This document shows, in pieces, positions 5,257 to 10,555 of a stretch of DNA of 10,555 nt. How positions within the stretch are numbered: the stretch's first letter is position 1; each line of letters opens with the position of its first letter. Where the stretch lies: assembly GCA_017609945.1 (NCBI GenBank), contig JAFCCZ010000085.1, positions 1 through 10,555 on the forward strand, written 5' to 3'. The notes below the pieces were generated by a model. The model saw nothing but the letters and a program-made list of their open reading frames with translations, was not told where the DNA came from and did not search any database. This DNA comes from Candidatus Iainarchaeum sp. (GTDB lineage: Archaea > Iainarchaeota > Iainarchaeia > Iainarchaeales > GCA-2688035). The position numbers and the translations under genes are program-made.

Positions 5257-5799
5257 ATGAACATTCCCTCGCGCGAGCAGGCTCTTGAGCTCTTGAAAAA
5301 ACACAATGTTCCGGAACACATTGTGGAGCACTCAAAGCAGGTTGCGAAGATCGCGGTTTTTCTCGGCGAAAAGATTTCCGAGAACGGCAAAGCCGTTAAG
5401 CTGCCTCTTGTTGAAGCGGCCGCTTTGCTGCACGACATCGCCAAAAAGATTTCAATTGACGACCCGAACAAAAGGCACGTTCCAGAGGCAGTAAAAATTC
5501 TTGAGAAAGAGGGCTTTCCGGAAATTGCGCAGATTGCCGGCGAGCACGGCCTCTCGCACATTCTTAAAGGGAGCTTTTCAAGTCTTGAGTCAAAGTTGGT
5601 GTACTATGCAGACAAGAGGGTAAGGCACGGCGCAATCGTTCCGCTTGAGGACCGTTTTGGGTATTTGCTTGAGAGATACAGTTCTGTGAGAAAAGGGGTG
5701 GGAGAAACAATTCTTGCCTGCAAGCCAAAGGTTTTTGCGCTGGAGAAAGAGCTTTTGGGCAAGGCAAAGTCGGGGCCAGAGCTGGAGGGATTGAATTGA
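5257..5799 (+). CDS. HD-domain metal-dependent phosphohydrolase
   Basis: This 180-residue protein is a single HD domain. The metal ligands are visible in order: H25 in IVEHSKQV, H59-D60 in ALLHDIAKK, H97 and H101 in GEHGLSH, and D119 in YYADKRV. This arrangement matches small archaeal and bacterial HD phosphohydrolases that act on nucleotides or phosphoesters; the substrate cannot be read from sequence. Its stop overlaps the start of pop5 by 4 nt (TTGA), so the two are translationally coupled. Position is the main oddity. In the archaeal exosome superoperon the gene between eL15 and Pop5 is commonly the RNase P protein Rpp30 (a PHP-type barrel). This protein is clearly not Rpp30, but its location suggests a role near RNA processing or phosphate-end metabolism. 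Confidence 0.9.
   Translation: MNIPSREQALELLKKHNVPEHIVEHSKQVAKIAVFLGEKISENGKAVKLPLVEAAALLHDIAKKISIDDPNKRHVPEAVKILEKEGFPEIAQIAGEHGLSHILKGSFSSLESKLVYYADKRVRHGAIVPLEDRFGYLLERYSSVRKGVGETILACKPKVFALEKELLGKAKSGPELEGLN
5784..5789 (+). promoter_or_regulatory. Shine-Dalgarno site deciding the TTG start of pop5
   Basis: GGAGGG lies 6 nt before TTG at 5796, inside the end of the HD gene. It supports the unusual TTG start over the downstream ATG at 5835, which would cut off the conserved N-terminal segment. Confidence 0.6.
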
Positions 5800-6077
5800 G
5801 GGAAGTAACGCCAAGGTTTAAGCCCTCGCAGAGGATGAAAAAGAGGTATTTGCTTTTTGAGCTCAGGGAAAAGCGCTCCTTTGACCAGCTGAAAAGGGAA
5901 TTTTTTGGCTTTGAGGTTAGGCCGGTTCACTTAATTGAATTTGACAGCCGACGGTGCAGTGGAATTGTAAGGTGCAAAAGGGGCCTGGAGGGCCGCCTGA
6001 AAAAGGCAATGGAAGCGGCAGGAATTAAGCCAATTAAGACAAGCGGAACCCTGAAAAAGCTAAGGCAAATCCTCTGA
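5796..6077 (+). CDS. rnp2: RNase P protein component 2 (Pop5/Rnp2)
   Basis: This 93-residue protein is archaeal Pop5, which pairs with Rpp30 and binds the catalytic domain of RNase P RNA to help mature the 5' ends of tRNAs. Family features are the KKRYLLFEL strand near the N-terminus, LIEFDSRRCSGIVRCKRG in the middle, and the closing KTSGTLKKLRQ motif. It is shorter than most Pop5 proteins (about 110-130 residues), mainly because the helical region between the first strand and the LIEFD strand is brief. It starts at TTG, supported by GGAGGG 6 nt upstream and by the match of its N-terminal TPRF...KKRY to relatives. It overlaps the HD gene by 4 nt. No gene for its partner Rpp30 is in this window. 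Confidence 0.9.
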   Translation: MREVTPRFKPSQRMKKRYLLFELREKRSFDQLKREFFGFEVRPVHLIEFDSRRCSGIVRCKRGLEGRLKKAMEAAGIKPIKTSGTLKKLRQIL

Positions 6078-6094
6078 TTTGCCACTGACAATAT

Positions 6095-6103
6095 CTTTTT
6101 AAT
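6095..6103 (+). promoter_or_regulatory. Candidate TATA box for the zinc-ribbon gene
   Basis: CTTTTTAAT just after pop5 predicts a transcription start near 6126, leaving a leader of about 40 nt before the ATG at 6165. The leader ends in a good Shine-Dalgarno site. Confidence 0.4.
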
Positions 6104-6164
6104 GGATTGCCACTACAGTGCTATTGGCTCATTAGAAAGTAATTTACAGTTAGGAGAGATAATT

Positions 6165-6338
6165 ATGGCGTTAATAAACGTGTTAAAGGCAAAGTGCCTG
6201 AAGTGTGGCTACGGAATTCCGTTAACCCACCAGGAACACCAGAAAGCCGAAAGCATCGGATGCCCGAAATGCAGTTCAGAGTGGACGATTTCGCGCGACG
6301 ACGGCGAGCTTTTTCTAGAACTAAAAAAGAAGCCTTAG
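6165..6338 (+). CDS. Small zinc-ribbon protein
   Basis: This 57-residue protein has a single zinc ribbon formed by C11-L-K-C14 and C33-P-K-C36, followed by a short strand pair (EWTISRDDGELFLEL) and a basic end. I prefer the ATG at 6165 to an in-frame ATG at 6102 because GGAGAG lies about 8 nt upstream and because the earlier start overlaps the likely TATA element and would add residues of no clear character. Such ribbons occur in many archaeal transcription, ribosome and exosome-associated proteins, so the function is not determined. It sits between Pop5 and the proteasome alpha gene, where the conserved cluster usually has no such gene. Confidence 0.8.
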   Translation: MALINVLKAKCLKCGYGIPLTHQEHQKAESIGCPKCSSEWTISRDDGELFLELKKKP

Positions 6339-6352
6339 ACTTCAAGAGAAGC

Positions 6353-6360
6353 TTTTTATA
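6353..6360 (+). promoter_or_regulatory. TATA box for psmA
   Basis: TTTTTATA predicts initiation near 6385 and a leader of about 30 nt. The leader ends with GACGGG and a run of seven T immediately before the ATG at 6415. Confidence 0.5.
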
Positions 6361-6414
6361 GTTAACGCAGATAAATTCTGTAGAACAAGAGAAGAGGAAA
6401 AGACGGGTTTTTTT

Positions 6415-7005
6415 ATGTATCCTGTTTCTAGAAAAGGTTCAGCGTATGATCGTGTTGCAACGATGTTTTCCCCTGACGGGAGGCTCTATCAGGTAGAGTA
6501 CGCCAGCAAAATCGTTGAACAGGGCACAATCGGAGTTGCAATGGTTTACCAGGACGGAATTCTTCTCGGAGCCGACAAAAAGGCCCCAAGCAAGCTAATC
6601 CTTCCCGAAAGCGTTGAAAAACTCTTCAAAATTGACAACCACATTGGTGCAATTAGTGCCGGCCTGGTTGGGGACGCAAGAAGGCTTGTGCAGATGGCAA
6701 GAAAGGAAGCCCAGGAAAACAGAATGTACTACGAGGAAGAAATTCACGTTGAAACACTTGTGAAAGAGCTTGGTGCAATAAAGCAGCTTTTTACCCAGTA
6801 CGCCGGAATGAGGCCTGAGAAAAAGTACAAGGAAGGGTTAACGCTTGACAACGCAATCCTCTTGGCCACCGAGGGAATTGACAAGGGATTGGGTGACAAG
6901 GAAAAGATTGACATCAACAACCTTGAGTTTGCATTTATTTCAAGCGATAAAAAGTTTGAAAAGATTGGAAAGCAAAAGCTGAAGTCTATCTTGGGGAAAA
7001 AGTAA
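6415..7005 (+). CDS. psmA: Proteasome alpha subunit with internal deletion
   Basis: The N-terminal two thirds are an unmistakable 20S alpha subunit: the gate YDR motif (11-13), FSPDGRLYQVEYA (18-30), the ADKKAPSKL segment with K60 where the pocket lysine for ATPase docking lies, GLVGDAR (83-89), and LFTQYAGMRP (125-134). At residue 135 the sequence jumps straight to EKKYKEGLTLDNAILLATEG, which in other alpha subunits comes about 45 residues later. The missing part normally holds the GVSLLIAGVD-type strand, the DPSG loop and the EYKATAIG strand with the start of the next helix. Total length is 196 residues against about 230-260 in the family. The reading frame is kept and the remaining C-terminus is normal. 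Whether the product can join the alpha ring is doubtful; an assembly error is also possible. Confidence 0.93.
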   Translation: MYPVSRKGSAYDRVATMFSPDGRLYQVEYASKIVEQGTIGVAMVYQDGILLGADKKAPSKLILPESVEKLFKIDNHIGAISAGLVGDARRLVQMARKEAQENRMYYEEEIHVETLVKELGAIKQLFTQYAGMRPEKKYKEGLTLDNAILLATEGIDKGLGDKEKIDINNLEFAFISSDKKFEKIGKQKLKSILGKK

Positions 7006-7011
7006 CTTCGG

Positions 7012-7025
7012 TTAATATAAAATAA
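7012..7025 (+). promoter_or_regulatory. TATA-rich element upstream of SBDS
   Basis: TTAATATAAAATAA predicts initiation near 7045, about 10 nt before the ATG at 7056. This suggests a second promoter heading the SBDS-exosome-eL43 part of the cluster. Confidence 0.5.
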
Positions 7026-7055
7026 TTCAATAATTTTAACGGGGTTTTTAAAACA

Positions 7056-7757
7056 ATGGTAAAGCTGGAAGAAGCGGTTACTGCAAGGATTGAAAAAAAC
7101 GGCGAAAAGTTTGAAATTCTTGTTGATCCAGACCTTGCATTGAATCTGAAAAAGGGTGAAAACGTGAGTTTTAACGATCTGCTTGCAATAGACACTGTCT
7201 TCAAGGACGCGGCAAAGGGCTCCACTCAGAGCCCTGAAGCGCTAAGCAAGGCTTTTGGAACAACCGAAGTGAACGAGGTTGCCAAAAAAATAATTACCGA
7301 GGGAGACGTACAGCTTACAACCGAGCAGAGGAAGCGCATCCGCGAGGCAAAAAGGCTTGAGATAATCCAAATAATTTCAAAGAACGCGATGAATCCCCAG
7401 ACAAACGCGCCACACCCCCCGAAGAGGATTGAGATTGCAATGGAGGAAGCAAAGATCCACGTTGACGCAGGAAAGTCAGCAGAGGGGCAGGTTCAAGAGA
7501 TACTTAATGAGTTAAAGAAAATAATTCCGATTTCGCTTGAAAAGCAGAGGATTGCGGTCAGGGTTACCGCCCAGCAGGCCGGAAGGGTTTCCGCTTTCCT
7601 GCACAAGTACGAGCTCAAAAAGGAAGAGTGGCAGAACGACGGTTCGCTGATAGCTATTGTTGAAATGGCCGCGGGGATGAGAAGCGATTTTCTCAACGAG
7701 CTCAACCACTTGACGCACGGCGACGTCGAAACAAAGATTTTGGAGAAAGGTGATTAA
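7056..7757 (+). CDS. sbds: SBDS / Sdo1 ribosome maturation factor
   Basis: This 233-residue protein matches archaeal SBDS in length and in its three domains. The N-terminal FYSH domain (about 1-88) carries the K-N-G-E-K-F-E-I-L-V pattern, GSTQSPEAL and the D-V-Q-L-T-T-E-Q-R loop. The helical middle domain (about 90-160) includes KRLEIIQIISKNAMNPQTN and the P-H-P-P-K-R-I-E-x-A-M-E-E-A-K motif. The C-terminal ferredoxin-like domain (about 165-233) follows. SBDS works with EF2-like GTPases to release aIF6 from new 50S subunits. It is followed 2 nt later by rrp4, whose ribosome binding site is inside the last codons of this gene. The start is supported by the family N-terminus and TATA spacing. 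Confidence 0.96.
   Translation: MVKLEEAVTARIEKNGEKFEILVDPDLALNLKKGENVSFNDLLAIDTVFKDAAKGSTQSPEALSKAFGTTEVNEVAKKIITEGDVQLTTEQRKRIREAKRLEIIQIISKNAMNPQTNAPHPPKRIEIAMEEAKIHVDAGKSAEGQVQEILNELKKIIPISLEKQRIAVRVTAQQAGRVSAFLHKYELKKEEWQNDGSLIAIVEMAAGMRSDFLNELNHLTHGDVETKILEKGD
7749..7755 (+). promoter_or_regulatory. Shine-Dalgarno site deciding the TTG start of rrp4
   Basis: GGTGATT complements the 3' end of archaeal 16S rRNA and lies 4 nt before TTG at 7760. The same GGTGA core precedes rrp41, rrp42 and eL43. Confidence 0.7.
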
Positions 7758-7759
7758 TT

Positions 7760-8383
7760 TTGAGTGAAAAAAAAATAGTTGTGCCAGGAGACCTGGTAAC
7801 AGAGCAAAGAACAAGACTTGGCTCGCACGTTTTTACTGAAAACGGAAAGGTTTACAGCGACGCGCTTGGCCTTGTGTACGAGGACAGAGACTCAGCTGCA
7901 GTTGTCCCGCTTCGCGGAAAATACATTCCGAGAAGGGGAGACCTAGTAGTTGGAATAGTTGAAAGCGAAAAGTTTTCGGTTTACGGAGTTGCAATTAACA
8001 GCATTTACGCAAGCTACGTATCAAAGCAGGAAGTTAGGGACCGCCTTAAAAGGGGCACAGTAATTTCCGCAAAAGTATTTGACGTAAATGAAATAAACGA
8101 GGCAAAGATGGAGGACCTGAGGGTTTTCTACGGCGGAGAGATTTTGTCAGTAACCCCAGTAAAGATTCCGCGGGTAATAGGAAAGAGCGGAAGCATGCTT
8201 GCCCAGCTAAAGGACGGCACAGGCTGCAACATCCTTGTTGGAAGGAACGGTTGGATTTGGGCAAAGGGCGGAGACATAAATCTCTTGAAGGAAGCGCTTG
8301 ACCTGATTGAAAGGGAAGCGCACCTGAGCAACCTGACAAACAAAGTTGGAGATTTTTTAAAGGAAAAAAAGGTGAATAAGTGA
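7760..8383 (+). CDS. rrp4: Exosome RNA-binding cap subunit Rrp4
   Basis: This 207-residue protein is Rrp4, one of the cap subunits that sit on the Rrp41-Rrp42 hexamer and feed RNA into it. It has an N-terminal beta domain (about 1-55, starting KKIVVPGDLV), an S1 domain (about 58-125, RRGDLVVGIVE... INSIYASYV) and a KH domain (about 130-195). In the KH domain, IGKSGSML at 140-147 supplies the GxxG loop and GRNGWIWAKG the closing strand. The start is a TTG at 7760, supported by GGTGATT 4 nt upstream and by the conserved VVPGD close to the N-terminus. The stop TGA shares one base with the ATG of rrp41, indicating translational coupling. Length is slightly below the archaeal norm of about 220-240. 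Confidence 0.96.
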   Translation: MSEKKIVVPGDLVTEQRTRLGSHVFTENGKVYSDALGLVYEDRDSAAVVPLRGKYIPRRGDLVVGIVESEKFSVYGVAINSIYASYVSKQEVRDRLKRGTVISAKVFDVNEINEAKMEDLRVFYGGEILSVTPVKIPRVIGKSGSMLAQLKDGTGCNILVGRNGWIWAKGGDINLLKEALDLIEREAHLSNLTNKVGDFLKEKKVNK

Positions 8384-9204
8384 TGGCTAGTAAAAAAGAT
8401 GAAAAGATAGAATACGTCAAGAACGGAAAAAGGCTTGACGGAAGAAAGGTTGACGAACTCAGGCCGCTAAAGATAGAGGTCGGTGTTCTTGACAACGCAG
8501 ACGGTTCGGCTTACCTTGAGTGGGGCCAAAACAAGGTAATTGCCGGCGTGTTTGGGCCAAAGGAAGCCCTGCCAAAGCACACGCAGGACCCCTACAAGGC
8601 ACGCGTGAAGTTTATCTACAGGATGGCTTGCTTTTCGGTTCCTGACAGAAAGAACCCGCGTCCTGCAAGAAGGGAAATTGAAATCTCAAAGGTCTGCAGC
8701 GAAGCGCTTGAGAGAGCGGTCTTCATTGAAAGGTTCCCAAATTCAAGCATTGACGTGTTTGTAGAAATACTTGACAGCAACGCCGGTTCAAGGGCCGCTG
8801 CACTTACTGCGGCAAGCGTTGCCCTTGCAGACGCAGGAATTCCAATGCGGGACCTTGTTGCATCAACGGGTGTTGGCAAGGCAGGCGGCGAAATAATCCT
8901 TGACCTGAACAAGGCAGAGGAGGACGCGCCGGACGCAGTGGACATTCCAATAGCAATAATGCCAAGAACCGAGGAAATAGTCCTTTTGCAGATGGACGGT
9001 TTGATGACCAAGGCCGAGTGGAAGAAGGCAAAAGAGCTTGGCATAAAGGGATGCAAGCAGGTGTACGAAGTGCAAAGGGAAGCGTTGAGAAAAAAGTACG
9101 AAGCAGCCGAAAAGCCAGAGGCAAAGAAAAACCCAGAGGCAGAGAAGCCAAAGGCCGAGGAAAAGAAAACTGCTGCTAAGAAATCAGAGAAGGTGAGCAA
9201 ATGA
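8383..9204 (+). CDS. rrp41: Exosome catalytic subunit Rrp41
   Basis: This 273-residue protein has the RNase PH fold and should supply the phosphorolytic 3'-to-5' exonuclease sites of the archaeal exosome. Visible family motifs are GKRLDGRKVDELRPLKIE at the start, RREIEISKVCSEALE (96-110) with phosphate- and RNA-contacting arginines, GSR (135-137), LTAASVALADAGIPMRDLV, and ILDLNKAEEDAPDAVD with D181 and D187 at the spacing of the catalytic acids. It therefore looks active. I use the ATG at 8383, which overlaps the rrp4 stop by one base and follows GGTGA at 8371-8375. Residues about 240-273 are a K/A/E/P tail not present in typical Rrp41, of unknown role. The last codons overlap rrp42 by 4 nt (ATGA). 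Confidence 0.97.
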   Translation: MASKKDEKIEYVKNGKRLDGRKVDELRPLKIEVGVLDNADGSAYLEWGQNKVIAGVFGPKEALPKHTQDPYKARVKFIYRMACFSVPDRKNPRPARREIEISKVCSEALERAVFIERFPNSSIDVFVEILDSNAGSRAAALTAASVALADAGIPMRDLVASTGVGKAGGEIILDLNKAEEDAPDAVDIPIAIMPRTEEIVLLQMDGLMTKAEWKKAKELGIKGCKQVYEVQREALRKKYEAAEKPEAKKNPEAEKPKAEEKKTAAKKSEKVSK

Positions 9205-9983
9205 ACGAAAACGTTTTGTGGGATTTGAAGGCCGACAAGGTAAACGGGCTTGCAAAGCAGGACAAGCGCGTTGACCAAAGGGCCCTTGATGAATACAGGA
9301 AAATTGAAATAACAAAGAACATAAGCGAAAACGCCGAGGGCTCGGCAAACGTAAAGCTTGGCCTGTCAGAGGTTGTCGCAGGAGTCAAAATGATTCTGGG
9401 CGAGCCATACCCTGACTCTCCAAACAAGGGAACAATTTCGGTCGGAACAGAGCTTCTGCCGCTTGCGTCAGAAGACTTTGAGGTGGGTCCGCCACGCCCT
9501 GAAGCAATAGAGCTTGCAAGGGTAGTGGACCGTGGCATCAGGGAAAGCAAGACACTGGATTTTAAGGACCTCTGTATTAGAGAGGGGGAAAAGGTCTGGA
9601 TTTGCTTCATAGACATGTACGTCCTGAACAATGACGGCAACCTGTTTGACGCACTGGGCATTGCAGCTCTCTCAGCACTTCTTGAAACCAAGATTCCAAA
9701 GGTTGAGGACGACAAGATAGTGAAGGGCGAGTATGCCGGAAAGCTAAAGCTTTCAAGAAAGCCCATTCTTTCAACCTTTGCAAAGGTTGGCAACAAGCTT
9801 TTTGCCGACCCAACGCTTGCAGAGGAAAAGGCCCAAACAGCAAGGTTCTCGGTTTCAACCAGTGAGGACGACTATTTGTGCGCCTTCCAGAAAGGGGTTT
9901 CAGGCGGCTTCAGCGGAAGCGAAATAGACAGCTGCATTGAAATGGCTTTCAAGAGCTCCAAGGAAATAAGAAAGCAGCTCTAG
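9201..9983 (+). CDS. rrp42: Exosome subunit Rrp42
   Basis: This 260-residue protein is the second RNase PH-fold subunit of the exosome ring. It is non-catalytic by itself but helps bind RNA and complete the active site with Rrp41. Recognisable segments are KRVDQRALDEYRKIEIT near the N-terminus, EGSANVKLGLSEVVAGVKMI, the PDSPNKGTISVGTELLPLAS region, PEAIELARVVDRGIRESKTLD, and the central NNDGNLFDALGIAALSALL. The acidic pair that marks active Rrp41 is not present in the equivalent region, as is normal for Rrp42. It starts at ATG 9201, overlapping the rrp41 stop, with GGTGAG 3 nt upstream. Length is typical. Confidence 0.96.
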   Translation: MNENVLWDLKADKVNGLAKQDKRVDQRALDEYRKIEITKNISENAEGSANVKLGLSEVVAGVKMILGEPYPDSPNKGTISVGTELLPLASEDFEVGPPRPEAIELARVVDRGIRESKTLDFKDLCIREGEKVWICFIDMYVLNNDGNLFDALGIAALSALLETKIPKVEDDKIVKGEYAGKLKLSRKPILSTFAKVGNKLFADPTLAEEKAQTARFSVSTSEDDYLCAFQKGVSGGFSGSEIDSCIEMAFKSSKEIRKQL

Positions 9984-9989
9984 GTGATC
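9983..9989 (+). promoter_or_regulatory. Shine-Dalgarno site deciding the GTG start of eL43
   Basis: GGTGATC is a full match to the archaeal consensus, overlaps the last base of the rrp42 stop and lies 4 nt before GTG at 9994. Confidence 0.7.
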
Positions 9990-9993
9990 TGAA

Positions 9994-10555
9994 GTGGGCA
10001 GGACGAAGAAGGTAAAGACAGCCGGGAGATTTGGCTCAAGGTACGGCGTTGGCATAAGAAGGCGCGTAATCAAGATAGAGGCCGTGCAGAAGAAGAAGCA
10101 CAAATGCCCAAAGTGCGGTTTTCTCCGCGTTAAGAGGCTGGCTGCCGGAATCTATGAGTGCAAAAAGTGCAAGACCAGGCTGGCCGGAGGGGCTTACCTG
10201 CCCGAGACAATGAGCGGTTCAATCGTGAGGAAAATGGTTGCCCAAAAGGCATTTATCCCGCACGTCAAGGAACTGCTTGAGGCAAAGGAACCTGAACGCA
10301 GAGAGCAAAAGCTTGAGGAAACGGCCAGGGAGCAGGAGCAAGAAAAGCCTGCTGAAGTTGAACCAGGGGCTGTGGAAGAGAGGCCAAAGAAATCCAAGGC
10401 AGCGGAGAAGCCAAAGAAGGAAACGGCCGGGAAGGATAAAAAGGGCAGCCCTGCTAAAGAAAAGCCAAAGGCAAAAAGTAAAGCAAAGCCTAAGAAGGCT
10501 GTAAAGGCCAAGACAGTCAAGGGAAAGAAACCCAAGAAGGCGGAAAAGCCGGTCA
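9994..10555 (+). CDS. rpl37ae: Ribosomal protein eL43 (L37Ae) with long basic tail, 3' incomplete
   Basis: The frame from GTG 9994 is open to the window end (187 codons). Residues 1-92 are eL43, a zinc-ribbon protein of the large ribosomal subunit: GRTKKVKTAGRFGSRYGVGIRRR-type start, zinc ligands C38-P-K-C41 and C56-K-K-C59, and the G-G-A-Y-L-P-E-T closing segment. The family normally stops about there, at 70-95 residues. Here at least 95 more residues follow, almost all K, A, E and P in blocks such as EKPKKE and KPKAKSKAKPKKA, and the stop lies outside the window. The tail could be a disordered extension or a linker to another domain. The gene closes the exosome run, 10 nt after rrp42, as in other archaeal superoperons. 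Confidence 0.93.
   Translation, partial: MGRTKKVKTAGRFGSRYGVGIRRRVIKIEAVQKKKHKCPKCGFLRVKRLAAGIYECKKCKTRLAGGAYLPETMSGSIVRKMVAQKAFIPHVKELLEAKEPERREQKLEETAREQEQEKPAEVEPGAVEERPKKSKAAEKPKKETAGKDKKGSPAKEKPKAKSKAKPKKAVKAKTVKGKKPKKAEKPV

Noticed and set aside
5257..5799. Divergent Rpp30 in the expected position
   Set aside because: The sequence has the complete HD metal-binding pattern (H, HD, H, D) and none of the PHP/TIM-barrel features of Rpp30.

Overview
The window is a piece of archaeal chromosome. Markers include an archaeal LSm protein, Ncs6/TtuA, eL15, RNase P Pop5, 20S proteasome alpha, SBDS, the exosome subunits Rrp4/Rrp41/Rrp42 and eL43. TATA-type promoters sit about 25-30 nt upstream of several start codons, which implies leaderless mRNAs. 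Genes inside the operon carry GGTGA Shine-Dalgarno sites. Compact genes, reduced protein lengths and lysine/proline-rich coiled-coil proteins suggest a DPANN-type archaeon (Diapherotrites/Micrarchaeota-like); this lineage guess is inference only.

Left part (1-2760): the 3' end of an LSm gene, tRNA-Ala(GGC) with the G3:U70 identity pair, a repeat/hairpin-rich spacer, a 535-aa coiled-coil protein with a K/P-rich linker, a tRNA-Val(GAC) whose D-loop is interrupted by about 33 nt, and a small Cys-rich lipoprotein with a PAN/apple-like motif.

Middle (2760-4590), mostly minus strand: an Ncs6/TtuA-family tRNA thiolation enzyme, a possible 31-aa basic micro-ORF on the plus strand, and a 198-aa basic protein with a faint resemblance to the Alba fold. 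That last gene is divergent from eL15.

Right part (4592-10555), all plus strand: the conserved archaeal exosome/RNase P/proteasome superoperon, in the order eL15 - HD-domain protein - Pop5 - zinc ribbon - PsmA - SBDS - Rrp4 - Rrp41 - Rrp42 - eL43. These genes join ribosome structure and maturation (eL15, eL43, SBDS), RNA processing and decay (Pop5, exosome) and protein turnover (PsmA). Two departures from the usual cluster stand out. An HD-domain protein sits where Rpp30 commonly lies between eL15 and Pop5. PsmA lacks about 45 residues of its conserved core in frame. Rrp41 and eL43 also carry unusual K/A/E/P-rich C-terminal tails; the eL43 tail runs off the window.
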